From: Bacteroidetes bacterium UBA2475
Lineage (GTDB): Bacteria > Bacteroidota > Bacteroidia > B-17B0 > Aurantibacillaceae
Assembly (NCBI GenBank): GCA_002342065.1
Contig: DDPF01000016.1
Coordinates: 248,001 to 312,000, forward strand
Direction of reading: 5' to 3'
Length of the DNA stretch: 64,000 bases
In this document: piece by piece, positions 44,224 to 53,298 of the stretch
Numbering within the stretch: the stretch's first letter is position 1
How the letters are laid out: every line of letters begins with the position of its first letter
The notes under the pieces: generated by a model
What the model saw: the letters and a program-made list of their open reading frames with translations, nothing else
What the model was told of the DNA's origin: nothing
The model's database searches: none
Position numbers and translations under genes: made by a program

Positions 44224-47037
44224 TTATTTACTAAGGTACAAATTTCTTTCACTATAAATATTCTGAAAATATTCGTCGTAAAGGTCGTCAATAAAATAAA
44301 TAGCTTCACCGGTACTCTTCATTTCCGGCCCAAGCTCTTTCTGTATCTCAGGGAACTTTTCATAACTAAACACCGGCACTTTAATAGCGTAACCCTTTAG
44401 TTTTGGGCTAAATTTAAAGTCTTTTAGTTTAGCGCCCAGCATTACTTTTGTTGCATAATTAACGTACGGCTCGCCGTATGCTTTTGCAATAAATGGTACA
44501 GTACGGCTGGCACGTGGGTTGGCTTCGATAATATAAACTATTTCATCTTTAATAGCGAATTGGATATTTAATAAACCAACTGTTTTTAATGCCAGTGCAA
44601 TTTTTTTAGTGTGATCTTCTATTTGTTTAATAACATTAGGACTAAGATCAAATGGTGGTAAAACAGCATAACTATCGCCGCTGTGAATGCCGGCCGGCTC
44701 TATGTGTTCCATGATGCCAATAATGTATACATCTTTTCCATCACAAATAGAATCTGATTCAGCTTCAATGGCGCCTTCTAAAAAGTGATCCAGCAAAACT
44801 TTATTATCAGGAAGATCGTTCAATAATTTTACAACGTGTTGTTCTAATTCTTCTTCGTTAATAACGATCTTCATGCTTTGGCCGCCCAATACATAACTCG
44901 GACGAACCAACAGAGGGAAACCAAGTTCTTTTGATAATTCAATTCCTTCTTCAGCATCTTTAATAACACCAAACTTGGGGTATGGGATATTGTTATCTTT
45001 TAACAGGTTCGAAAAACTTCCTCTATCCTCAGCAAGGTCTAACGATTTAAAATCTGTTCCAATTATCTTAATGCCGTAACGTTCTAATTTTTCAGCAAGT
45101 TTTAAAGCTGTTTGTCCGCCAAGCTGCACAATAACACCTTCCGGTTTTTCGTGTAAGATAATATCGTAAATATGTTCCCAGAATACAGGTTCAAAATATA
45201 ATTTATCGGCGGTGCTAAAATCAGTACTAACGGTTTCTGGGTTGCAGTTTATCATAATGGTTTCGTAACCCATTTCTTTTGCTGCTAATACACCGTGCAC
45301 ACAACTGTAATCAAACTCAATACCCTGGCCAATACGGTTTGGCCCGCTTCCTAAGATCACTACTTTCTTTTTGTCTGAGGGAACGCTTTCGTTCTCATCT
45401 TCAAAAGTAGAGTAGTAGTATGGTGTTTTAGCTTCAAATTCTGCAGCGCAGGTATCTACCAGTTTAAACACACGCTTAATTCCAAAGCCATCACGTTTGT
45501 TGTACACTTCACTCTCAAAACATTTTACGAGATGTGCAATTTGCCTGTCGGCATAACCTTTTTGTTTTGCTTCGTATAAAAGATCTTTTGTTAAGTTGCT
45601 AATATTAAATTTAGATATTTCGTTCTCAAGAGCGATCATTTCTTCGATCTGGCCTAAGAACCACATATCTATCTTGGTTAGTTTTTGAATGGTCTTTATA
45701 GAGATTCCAATTTTCATGGCATCGTAGATCATAAACAAACGGTTCCAACTTGGACGCTCCAGTGCATTCAATAATTCCTGTTGATTGGTGATCTCTTTTC
45801 CATCTGCACCTAATCCATTACGTTTTATTTCTAAACTCTGACAAGCTTTTTGTAATGCTTCCTGAAAACTACGTCCAATGCCCATTACCTCGCCAACAGA
45901 TTTCATTTGGAAACCTAATTCGCGGTTACAACCTTTAAATTTATCAAAGTTCCACCGTGGGATCTTTACAATTACGTAATCTAAAGTTGGTTCAAAATAT
46001 GCTGATGTTGATTTAGTAATTTGATTAATTAATTCATCCAAGCGGTAACCAATAGCCAATTTACTGGCAATACGTGCAATTGGGTAACCCGTTGCTTTAC
46101 TTGCTAATGCAGATGAACGCGAAACACGTGGATTGATTTCAATAGCGATAATATCTTCTTTATCATCATTGCTCACAGCAAACTGTACATTACAACCGCC
46201 GGCAAAATTCCCAATGCTGCGCATCATTTTAATGGCCATGGTACGCATGCGTTGATATGTTGAATCGCTTAATGTCATTGCCGGTGCAACAGTTATGCTA
46301 TCGCCGGTGTGTACGCCCATTGGATCAAAATTCTCTATAGAACAAATAATAGCAACGTTATCACTTGCGTCGCGTAATAATTCTAATTCAAATTCTTTCC
46401 AGCCTAAAACTGCTTTATCAATTAATACTTCGTGAATGGGTGATGTTTGCAAACCACGATTTAATAATGCGTCAAAATTTTCTTTTTCATAAACTACCGA
46501 GCCACCGCTGCCACCAAGGGTAAACGATGGACGAATTACAAGCGGGAATCCAAACTCCTGTGCAACATTTTTTCCCTCTAAAAATGATTTTGCAATTTTA
46601 CTTGGCGCCATTGCAACACCAATTTCATTCATGCGAATACGAAACAGGTCACGATCTTCAGTTACTTTTATCGCATCAATATCCACACCTATCATGCGCA
46701 CATTGTATTTTTTCCAAATACCAAGATCTTCACACTTTAAAGCAAGATTTAATGCGGTTTGGCCACCCATGGTTGGTAAAACAGCGTCAATTTTGTGCGC
46801 TTCTAAAATTTTTATGATCGATTTTACTTCAAGGGGTAGTAAATAAATATTATCTGCCGTAACCTTATCTGTCATGATGGTAGCAGGATTGGAGTTGATT
46901 AAAGTAACTTCAATTCCTTCTTCACGAAGACTTTTTGCTGATTGGGAACCTGAATAATCAAACTCACAGGCCTGGCCGATAATAATTGGGCCCGAGCCTA
47001 TGATGAGAACAGATTTAATGGATGTATCTTTTGGCAT
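44224..47037 (-). CDS. carB: Carbamoyl-phosphate synthase large subunit, no allosteric domain
   Basis: A 937-residue enzyme. It has two ATP-grasp halves: the carboxyphosphate half (GSGPIIIGQACEFDYSG, LGGSGGSVVYE, then EINPRVSRSSALASKATG) and the carbamoyl-phosphate half (ILGSGPNRIGQGIEFDY, EANPRASRTVPFIAK). It makes carbamoyl phosphate for pyrimidines and arginine from glutamine-derived ammonia. It stops right after the second ATP-grasp, so the MGS-like regulatory domain of the E. coli enzyme (1,073 residues) is absent. This fits other Bacteroidota CarB proteins. The small subunit is not in the window. A -7 box TATCTTTG on the minus strand sits at 47079-47086. Confidence 0.94.
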   Translation of the reverse strand: MPKDTSIKSVLIIGSGPIIIGQACEFDYSGSQSAKSLREEGIEVTLINSNPATIMTDKVTADNIYLLPLEVKSIIKILEAHKIDAVLPTMGGQTALNLALKCEDLGIWKKYNVRMIGVDIDAIKVTEDRDLFRIRMNEIGVAMAPSKIAKSFLEGKNVAQEFGFPLVIRPSFTLGGSGGSVVYEKENFDALLNRGLQTSPIHEVLIDKAVLGWKEFELELLRDASDNVAIICSIENFDPMGVHTGDSITVAPAMTLSDSTYQRMRTMAIKMMRSIGNFAGGCNVQFAVSNDDKEDIIAIEINPRVSRSSALASKATGYPIARIASKLAIGYRLDELINQITKSTSAYFEPTLDYVIVKIPRWNFDKFKGCNRELGFQMKSVGEVMGIGRSFQEALQKACQSLEIKRNGLGADGKEITNQQELLNALERPSWNRLFMIYDAMKIGISIKTIQKLTKIDMWFLGQIEEMIALENEISKFNISNLTKDLLYEAKQKGYADRQIAHLVKCFESEVYNKRDGFGIKRVFKLVDTCAAEFEAKTPYYYSTFEDENESVPSDKKKVVILGSGPNRIGQGIEFDYSCVHGVLAAKEMGYETIMINCNPETVSTDFSTADKLYFEPVFWEHIYDIILHEKPEGVIVQLGGQTALKLAEKLERYGIKIIGTDFKSLDLAEDRGSFSNLLKDNNIPYPKFGVIKDAEEGIELSKELGFPLLVRPSYVLGGQSMKIVINEEELEQHVVKLLNDLPDNKVLLDHFLEGAIEAESDSICDGKDVYIIGIMEHIEPAGIHSGDSYAVLPPFDLSPNVIKQIEDHTKKIALALKTVGLLNIQFAIKDEIVYIIEANPRASRTVPFIAKAYGEPYVNYATKVMLGAKLKDFKFSPKLKGYAIKVPVFSYEKFPEIQKELGPEMKSTGEAIYFIDDLYDEYFQNIYSERNLYLSK

Positions 47038-47145
47038 AAAGGAAAAAATGCTTTTTTTAGTTTTGGTTCAAATTCCTGCAAAGATAATACAGGAAGGGAG
47101 TTCGTAAAAGAAAGATATTGACGAGATATTAAGAGATTATCTCAA

Positions 47146-47176
47146 TAAAAAACCCGAAACTTTTTGGTTTCGGGGT
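47146..47176 (-). terminator. Rho-independent terminator of the RRM-protein gene
   Basis: On the minus strand the hairpin pairs CCGAAAC with GTTTCGG around a five-base A loop and is followed by a TTTTTT run. It lies about 50 bases beyond the stop of the RRM gene and before the carB promoter region. Confidence 0.82.
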
Positions 47177-47219
47177 AAGAGGTTAAGGATAAACGATATC
47201 CTTAATTTTTATAAAAATA

Positions 47220-47498
47220 TTACTCTGCAGAATTAGTTGGTTGGCTATCAGTTTCCCTTTTGCCTTTTGCCTCAGCAACTACTATATCGCGTTCGTGATG
47301 GTTAGTTCCATTTAAAGCTGCAATAGCTGCATTGGCTTCATTATCATTCGGCATTTCAACAAAACCATAACCTTTACTGCGGCGAGTTTCTTTATCCTTT
47401 ATGATCCTTACACTGGCTACTTCGCCATATTGTGAGAATAATTCACTCAGAGATTGTTCTCTAACCTTAAAGCTGATGTTACTAACAAAAATGTTCAT
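47220..47498 (-). CDS. RRM-type RNA-binding protein
   Basis: A 92-residue protein consisting of a single RNA-recognition motif. RNP2 is IFVSNI (3-8) and RNP1 is KGYGFVEM (42-49). These aromatic residues stack on RNA bases. Such short RRM proteins are numerous in Bacteroidota and are thought to act as RNA chaperones during stress or cold. The short tail is charged (KGKRETDSQPTNSAE). Confidence 0.92.
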   Translation of the reverse strand: MNIFVSNISFKVREQSLSELFSQYGEVASVRIIKDKETRRSKGYGFVEMPNDNEANAAIAALNGTNHHERDIVVAEAKGKRETDSQPTNSAE

Positions 47499-47571
47499 AA
47501 TAATTTAATCTTGGAATTTGTATTATAAAGGTAATTAAAATAACTAAATCTCCAAATATTTGTTAAATTTT

Positions 47572-48204
47572 TTATTTTTCAGTGTTTACGGGGCCTAAGG
47601 CCTCTAAAATGACGTCTTTTATGGTCAAATACGTGTCATTATAGGCTGTTTTTTTAGCCTCTTTTTCAGAAAACCAAACAACATCATCAATGTTTTCTTC
47701 GGTTTGGGGAATTAATTTTCCGGTATGATCAGTGGTCATGTAATACCAAAACGTTTGTTTTAAAGCAAAACCGGTTTTGTACTGATAGATGTGGAAAGTG
47801 GAAGAAAGTTGTTTTACGATCTTTAAGTTTGTTACAGCACATTCTTCTTCGCATTCTCTTACAGCAGCATTTTCTATTGTTTCACCTTTATCTAATTTAC
47901 CTTTTGGTAGGTCCCATTTCCCCAATCTGTGAATAAATAAAAAGTGTTTATCTTTTTCTATGAATCCGCCGGCAGCTTCGATATAAAAAAAAGAATTTTT
48001 AAAAAATTTTATTATCTCATCAAAGTCATAATTTAAAATTGCAATTGAGTTTAGATCATTTTTTTGAACGAAATCATCAATAATAATTTTTAACGTTTGC
48101 GTATTTTTCGGGCTAAAAATCTTAATTGTTTGATTTTGCGAAGATTGACTTTGCGTTTCCCAAAATTCAATAAACTTATTATTATAATATATTTTTTTGT
48201 TCAT
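47572..48204 (-). CDS. Nudix hydrolase with N-terminal extension
   Basis: A 210-residue protein, counted from the ATG at 48204. A TTG nine codons upstream is in frame but less likely. The Nudix box sits at about 102-124: GKLDKGETIENAAVRECEEE with the Gx5Ex7REUxEE core intact, though the final Gly is replaced by Ala (ECAV). About 85 extra residues before it are not a known domain to me. It hydrolyses a nucleotide diphosphate linked to another group. The substrate is open. It is divergent from pyrE. Confidence 0.87.
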   Translation of the reverse strand: MNKKIYYNNKFIEFWETQSQSSQNQTIKIFSPKNTQTLKIIIDDFVQKNDLNSIAILNYDFDEIIKFFKNSFFYIEAAGGFIEKDKHFLFIHRLGKWDLPKGKLDKGETIENAAVRECEEECAVTNLKIVKQLSSTFHIYQYKTGFALKQTFWYYMTTDHTGKLIPQTEENIDDVVWFSEKEAKKTAYNDTYLTIKDVILEALGPVNTEK

Positions 48205-48247
48205 AAAAAAGTACGTTAAACTATAAAACAAAATCTAAATTTGCGGG

Positions 48248-48901
48248 ATGACTTCGTTTGATAACCCAGCGTCTAAAGTTGCTGAATTTTTATTACAAAT
48301 AAAAGCTGTAAAGCTTCAACCTGAAAAACCGTTTACCTGGGCCAGTGGAATTAAATCTCCTATTTATTGCGATAACCGTAAAACGCTTTCATACCCGCAG
48401 ATCCGTACTTTCATTCGTCAGACCTTTGTAGACACTATAAACAAACATTTTGCCAAGCCTGATGTAATTGCCGGCGTTGCCACGGGCGGAATTGCCATAG
48501 GTGCTTTAATTGCTCAAGAAATGGGATTACCATTTGTGTATGTTAGAAGCGAAGCAAAAAAACATGGCCTTACTAATCTTATTGAAGGCGATGTTGCAAG
48601 CGGACAAAACGTTGTTGTCATTGAAGATCTTATTAGCACAGGTGGTAGCAGTTTAAAGGCTGTTGAAGCTTTGCGCGAAAAAGGATGTACCGTTAAAGGT
48701 ATGGCTGCCATTTTTACATATGGTTTTGATGAAGCTGAACAAAGTTTTAAAAAAGCAAAGTGTAATTTAAAGACCTTAACCGATTATAATACTTTAATTA
48801 ATACTGCCTTAACAAAAGAATATATTACAGATAAGGACATGGCAAGCCTGAAGCAATGGCGTGCAAATCCTGCTGGTTGGGCACAAACTTTAGTGAAATA
48901 A
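48248..48901 (+). CDS. pyrE: Orotate phosphoribosyltransferase
   Basis: A 217-residue PRTase. The PRPP-binding motif is VVVIEDLISTGGSS (about 122-135). The N-terminal part has the OPRTase landmarks (KPFTWASGIKSPIYCDNR). It condenses orotate with PRPP in pyrimidine synthesis. The ATG is 4 bases after a -7 box TAAATTTG (48236-48243). A terminator follows at 48933. It is near carB but on the other strand. Confidence 0.95.
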   Translation: MTSFDNPASKVAEFLLQIKAVKLQPEKPFTWASGIKSPIYCDNRKTLSYPQIRTFIRQTFVDTINKHFAKPDVIAGVATGGIAIGALIAQEMGLPFVYVRSEAKKHGLTNLIEGDVASGQNVVVIEDLISTGGSSLKAVEALREKGCTVKGMAAIFTYGFDEAEQSFKKAKCNLKTLTDYNTLINTALTKEYITDKDMASLKQWRANPAGWAQTLVK

Positions 48902-48932
48902 AATAGAAATATAATTAAGCAAATAGTTTATT

Positions 48933-48959
48933 AATGCATACTTTTAAGTATGCATTTTT
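48933..48959 (+). terminator. Rho-independent terminator of pyrE
   Basis: A stem AATGCATACTT / AAGTATGCATT around a two-base loop, followed by a T-run. Confidence 0.85.
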
Positions 48960-48976
48960 AATTTAAAAAATAACAC

Positions 48977-49693
48977 ATGAAAAAGATAACCTTAATTTTA
49001 GCAGTATTGGTTTTCGGAATTAAGCCATTGATCGGTCAGATTGCAGATACAAAAAAAGCATTTATTGAAGCAACCGGATCGAGTGAAACCGAAATTGTGC
49101 CTGATGAGATATACATTACTATAACCTTGCAGGAAAGACAAGATGGAAAAGATAAATTAACCATTGAAAAACAAGAAGCTGATCTGAAACAAAATTTAAA
49201 GGAAATTGGAATAGATATTACAAACCTTTCTTTAAATAGTGCTAACGCCGATTTTAGAAAAATTAAATCTTATAAAAAAGATGTGGTTACTTCTAAATCA
49301 TATATTTTAAAAGTTGGTAATGCAGATATGGTAACTAAAGTTTACGAACATTTGGATAAAATAAACGCACACGATGCTTATATCTCTAAATTAAATCACA
49401 CTAAAATACTTGAGTTTACAAAAGAGAACAGGATAAAAGCTATTAAAGCTGCAAAAGATAAAGTTGATTATTTAGCAGCTGCAGTTGGTAACCAACTTGG
49501 TGGACCGATTCAAATTACAGAAACTTTAAATTCTGTTGAGAATAATCCTTATGGATATAACTATAATTACAGAAGCTCGAATGCCATACAAAGTTATGGG
49601 GGAGTAGAAAGCTCAGAATCTACAGGTGATGAGATCTCTTTCAAAAAAATAAAAATTAAAGCCAGCTTTTTGGTTAAATACGAAATTAAATAA
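48977..49693 (+). CDS. SIMPL-domain (DUF541) secreted protein
   Basis: A 238-residue protein. A signal peptide (ending around GQIADT) is followed by a SIMPL/DUF541 domain (IEATGSSETEIVPDEIYITITLQERQ in parts, and HLDKINAHDAYISKLNHTKI). Related periplasmic proteins such as YggE lower oxidative damage, though their mechanism is unclear. It ends 8 bases before the next gene and probably starts a three-gene unit to 50399. Confidence 0.85.
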   Translation: MKKITLILAVLVFGIKPLIGQIADTKKAFIEATGSSETEIVPDEIYITITLQERQDGKDKLTIEKQEADLKQNLKEIGIDITNLSLNSANADFRKIKSYKKDVVTSKSYILKVGNADMVTKVYEHLDKINAHDAYISKLNHTKILEFTKENRIKAIKAAKDKVDYLAAAVGNQLGGPIQITETLNSVENNPYGYNYNYRSSNAIQSYGGVESSESTGDEISFKKIKIKASFLVKYEIK

Positions 49694-49701
49694 TATTATT
49701 T

Positions 49702-50115
49702 GTGTCAGCCTTTACAATTGTTAGCGAAACCAACCCAACCCAATCTTCTTTAAAAAGCTTATTTGATTTTTTAAGCGACTTTAAAAATTTTGGATCTATT
49801 TTACCTGAAGATAAAGTTGAGGATTTTAAATTTACAGATATGGAATGTTCTTTTAATATTAAAGGCATTACACCAATGACCATTAGAAAAGTAGAGGTCA
49901 AAGAAAACGAATTCATTTTATTTTCAAGTCAGGGTTTAGCAAAATTTAATTTTAGCTTAAAAGTTTTTTTTATAGGAGAGGCTTTGCAAACTGGACAATG
50001 CAAAATAGATCTGATGGGAGATTTGAATCCTTTTATTAAAGCCATGGCAGAAAAACCATTGACCGGATTAACCAATTCTATGTCATTAAAATTATCGCAA
50101 TTAAAACTTAATTAA
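49702..50115 (+). CDS. Small SRPBCC-like protein
   Basis: A 137-residue soluble protein read from a GTG at 49702. It shows a helix (SSLKSLFDFLSDFKNFGSILPED) and strands reminiscent of the START/Bet v1-like fold, and a C-terminal helix. It resembles the protein at 41882 only distantly. The ligand is unknown. The next gene starts 2 bases later. Confidence 0.7.
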   Translation: MSAFTIVSETNPTQSSLKSLFDFLSDFKNFGSILPEDKVEDFKFTDMECSFNIKGITPMTIRKVEVKENEFILFSSQGLAKFNFSLKVFFIGEALQTGQCKIDLMGDLNPFIKAMAEKPLTGLTNSMSLKLSQLKLN

Positions 50116-50117
50116 TT

Positions 50118-50399
50118 ATGCAAATAAATGCAGCCATACAGTTATTACCACTAAAAACAAATGAAGACCGTTACTCTGTAGTTGATAAAGCTATAGAACT
50201 TATAAATAAAAGCGGATTGAATTATAAAGTTTGTCCTTTTGAGACTGTGGTGGAGGGAAGTCCTGAATTAGTTTATAAATTAATACAACAAATTCAAACC
50301 GAAATATTAAAGAATGGTTGTGATGAATTAATTTTAAATATAAAAATTCATGCAGCAAATAGGGATCTTTCTTTTCAGGAAAAATTGGAGAAGTATTGA
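50118..50399 (+). CDS. MTH1187/YkoF-type thiamine-binding-like protein
   Basis: A 93-residue ferredoxin-like protein of the MTH1187/thiamine-binding family. The family pattern is INAAIQLLPLKT at the start and FETVVEGSPELVYKLIQQIQ in the middle. It may bind thiamine or a related heterocycle, but this is not established for the whole family. It closes the unit that starts at 48977. Confidence 0.8.
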   Translation: MQINAAIQLLPLKTNEDRYSVVDKAIELINKSGLNYKVCPFETVVEGSPELVYKLIQQIQTEILKNGCDELILNIKIHAANRDLSFQEKLEKY

Positions 50400-50573
50400 T
50401 CTTATCTAAAATTGTTTTTTTATTTGAGCTTATTTTAAATTTTAAATATCTTATTTTCAATAACTTGCACTTTATTATTTTCTAAATCTAAATGTTGCCC
50501 AACCCTTTTTAGATTGTTTGTGTAATGGTGTTATAGAGATCAAAATTTATACACCCTTAATAAATAATTTAAA

Positions 50574-51941
50574 ATGAAAAAAATTACAATGTTTTTAAAA
50601 CAACCGGCAAAACTAAATCTTAAAGGATTTTTATTGCTTACATGTATGTTCTTGTTTTTTGGTAATGCCAAGTCTGTTTGTAATTTAAATGCTAATTTTA
50701 ATTACACAGTTAACCCAAATGGTTCTGTAAACTTCGCAAGTAATTCTACAGGTACAACTTTAGCCACAATGTATCAATGGTATTTTTACCCGGGTTCAGC
50801 ATTTGGACAAACAACAACACATAATTATTCAAATAATGGCACATACCCTGTTACATTATATTTAAGCGATTCATTATGTACAGATTCTATTACGCAATAC
50901 ATTACAATAGGCGCAAGCCCGTGTAACCTTAATGCTAATTTTAATTTTACAGTTAACTCAAATGGTTCTGTGAACTTTGCAAGTACTTCAACTGGTACAG
51001 CTCCATTTACGCAATACCAATGGTTCTTTTACCCCGGTTCTGCGTTTGGACAAACAACAACACATAATTATTCAAATAATGGCACATACCCTGTTACATT
51101 ATATTTAAGCGATTCATTATGTACTGATTCGATTACACAATATATAACGATCAATAATTCAAACCCTTGTAACCTTAATTCAAATTTTAATTTTACAGTT
51201 AATGCAAACGGATTCGTAAATTTTGCAAGCACTTCAACAGGAACAACACCATCTACACAATATCAATGGTTCTTTTATCCTGGTTCTGCATTTGGACAAA
51301 CAACCACACATAATTATTCAAATAATGGAACTTATGCAGTTACATTATATTTAAGCGATTCGTTATGTACAGATTCTATCACGAAATACGTTACAATAAC
51401 AAATACGGCATGCAATATGAATGCAAATTTTAATTATACAGTTATGCCAAGTGGAGCTGTTAATTTTGCAAGTACAACTACAGGTGCCAGTCCGTTTGCA
51501 AATTATTACTGGAGCTTTGGTGATTCACATAATGGTTTCGGTGCTGTTGTAAATCATACATATTCTCCTTTAGGTATATTCAATGTGTATTTACATGTAT
51601 ACGATTCGTTATGTAGCGATTCTGTTATGATAACTATTAATACCAACAATATTACCGGATTAAAAAATAACACTTCTGTAAATGCTTCAGTTAAAATTTA
51701 TCCAAACCCAAATAACGGTGAGTTTGTTTTGAGTGTAAATAATATTGATAGCAAAGCAAAAACAACTGATATTTTAATTTACAATACCTTGGGTCAAATT
51801 ATTTTTAGAAATACTTACGAAAATGAGAATGGCGAGTTAAATAAAAAAATAAATATAGATGAGTTGCCAAGTGGCGCCTATATTCTAAAATTGAATAATG
51901 GTACTCAAAACCACACAAGCAGGATCATCATTCAAAAATAA
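50574..51941 (+). CDS. Secreted PKD-repeat protein with T9SS sorting domain
   Basis: A 455-residue protein. A long N-region (about 15 residues) precedes the signal-peptide core (GFLLLTCMFLFFGNAKS). Four PKD-type repeats of about 80 residues follow, with cores YQWYFYPGSAFGQTTTHNYS and GTYPVTLYLSDSLCTDSI. The first three are almost identical, also at the DNA level (period 243 and 246 bases). The last 80 residues are a type A T9SS sorting domain (VKIYPNPNNGEFVLSV). It should be a surface or secreted adhesin-like protein. A bidirectional terminator follows at 51954. Confidence 0.88.
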   Translation: MKKITMFLKQPAKLNLKGFLLLTCMFLFFGNAKSVCNLNANFNYTVNPNGSVNFASNSTGTTLATMYQWYFYPGSAFGQTTTHNYSNNGTYPVTLYLSDSLCTDSITQYITIGASPCNLNANFNFTVNSNGSVNFASTSTGTAPFTQYQWFFYPGSAFGQTTTHNYSNNGTYPVTLYLSDSLCTDSITQYITINNSNPCNLNSNFNFTVNANGFVNFASTSTGTTPSTQYQWFFYPGSAFGQTTTHNYSNNGTYAVTLYLSDSLCTDSITKYVTITNTACNMNANFNYTVMPSGAVNFASTTTGASPFANYYWSFGDSHNGFGAVVNHTYSPLGIFNVYLHVYDSLCSDSVMITINTNNITGLKNNTSVNASVKIYPNPNNGEFVLSVNNIDSKAKTTDILIYNTLGQIIFRNTYENENGELNKKINIDELPSGAYILKLNNGTQNHTSRIIIQK

Positions 51942-51953
51942 TTTAATTTAAGT

Positions 51954-51988
51954 AAAAAAAAGCCGCTCTTGTTAGCGGCTTTTTTTTT
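51954..51988. terminator. Bidirectional Rho-independent terminator
   Basis: A stem of A-runs plus GCCGCT / AGCGGC with a six-base loop, flanked by A and T runs. It serves the PKD gene on the plus strand and the thioesterase gene on the minus strand. Confidence 0.92.
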
Positions 51989-51997
51989 GAAATTCTA

Positions 51998-52438
51998 TTA
52001 ATTGTAACCGGCTTTTGTCGCCTCATAAGCATTAAAAGTACCTAATGATTTTGCCAGTAATTTATTTTCCCTGTTCACGCAAAAAACATCGCAGCTAATA
52101 ATTAAAATGCGTTTGCCTTTTTGTTCCAATTTTGCTTTTGCAATTAATTGATCGCCCAATAAAGCAGGAGATAAAAAATTTAATTTGTATTCGATAGTAC
52201 TTACTACTTTATTTTCTTTGTATACAGACGAAAGTCCTGCAACACCCAAAGCCCCGTCGATCAGAGCAGAGATAACGCCACCATGTGCAGCATTTGGCGT
52301 GGCTAAATGTTCTTTTTTAATGATGAGTGAATAATCTACAATACCTTCTGAAATAATTTTAAAATCCATTCCGATCAATTTCCCGAAATGATTATTTTCG
52401 ATATAACGTTCTATTAAATTTATTTTATTTGAATCCAT
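51998..52438 (-). CDS. PaaI-type thioesterase, hotdog fold
   Basis: A 146-residue hotdog-fold protein of the PaaI group (HGGVISALIDGALGVAGLSSV, with the His-Gly-Gly and Asp motif). It probably hydrolyses acyl-CoA or aryl-CoA. The ATG is 2 bases after the stop of the DUF4249 gene, so it is the third gene of the receptor operon although its biochemical link to it is unclear. Confidence 0.85.
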   Translation of the reverse strand: MDSNKINLIERYIENNHFGKLIGMDFKIISEGIVDYSLIIKKEHLATPNAAHGGVISALIDGALGVAGLSSVYKENKVVSTIEYKLNFLSPALLGDQLIAKAKLEQKGKRILIISCDVFCVNRENKLLAKSLGTFNAYEATKAGYN

Positions 52439-52440
52439 AT

Positions 52441-53298
52441 TTAATTTTTTGGAATAATGATCGTGTCATAAAAAGGTGCATAACCAACAAAGGCACCAAA
52501 TACATCCTGGTTACCCTCAAACATACTTTTAATATTTGATGGTGCGCTAAAAGGATTACTGTTACTTGCCTTGTTTTGATAATAAGTGTTCCAGAAATCA
52601 TATTCGCGTCGACCTATCTTACAAAATTTAACTACAACTGTATCACCGCGTTTATAATAACCTCTTTCAGGATCTTCCCTGTACTCCTGTATCTCGTTTG
52701 GTTGAGGACCGCGGTCGTATGAAAAATCAAATGTTTTTCCATCAATAAATTTATCTTCAAAAACAGAAACAAATGGAGCAGCATAAAACTGATCACGGCC
52801 CAAACGCTTGGCATACCAACGGTAACAATCTCCTGAGCCAGGAGGTTCAGAAAACGTTTGCCACATAAAACCTAAAGTATCTTCTTCGCCTTTAAAATAT
52901 AAACTATCTAATTTTGCGGGATTTAAAATATTTGTATTTGTTTCAAATGTTTTGCCGTCAACGGTTACTTTTAATGTATAGTTCCTTCCTTGCTGGCCTT
53001 TTAATTTAAAACCTAAATAGGCGTAACCTGTATTCGGATCTAATTCCGTAAGCGTATCTATTGTTGTTCCATCTGTAACTGTAACAAAAGCACCTTTAAT
53101 AAATGTTTTTTCAGGCGCTGTATAATCAAATTCACCAAAATAAGGAACTGAGTAAGATAAAAATACGATAGCATATCCGTTTGTCTCTATACTCGCTTCA
53201 ACTACCACTTTTTGCTTATAATCCGGCAATTTTAATTTTACTTCTTTTCTGCAAGAGAAAAGAATAAAGGCAAATGCTATGTAAATTAAGTGCTTCAT
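52441..53298 (-). CDS. DUF4249 lipoprotein, partner of the TonB receptor
   Basis: A lipoprotein of about 285 residues. The ATG at 53298 is chosen: it gives MKHLIYIAFAFILFSC with the lipidated Cys at 16. An ATG-like start six codons upstream is out of context. The mature part has the DUF4249 beta pattern (YKQKVVVEASIETNGYAIVFLSYSVPYFG). It overlaps the receptor stop by one base (TAATG), so translation is coupled. In Bacteroidota DUF4249 lipoproteins accompany TonB receptors that lack a SusD partner, and probably act as surface lids or substrate-binding subunits. Confidence 0.87.
   Translation of the reverse strand: MKHLIYIAFAFILFSCRKEVKLKLPDYKQKVVVEASIETNGYAIVFLSYSVPYFGEFDYTAPEKTFIKGAFVTVTDGTTIDTLTELDPNTGYAYLGFKLKGQQGRNYTLKVTVDGKTFETNTNILNPAKLDSLYFKGEEDTLGFMWQTFSEPPGSGDCYRWYAKRLGRDQFYAAPFVSVFEDKFIDGKTFDFSYDRGPQPNEIQEYREDPERGYYKRGDTVVVKFCKIGRREYDFWNTYYQNKASNSNPFSAPSNIKSMFEGNQDVFGAFVGYAPFYDTIIIPKN

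Noticed and set aside
50802..51370. Regular repeats that could look like a CRISPR array
   Set aside because: The period is about 243 bases, the repeats are in frame and encode PKD domains, and there are no spacers or cas genes.
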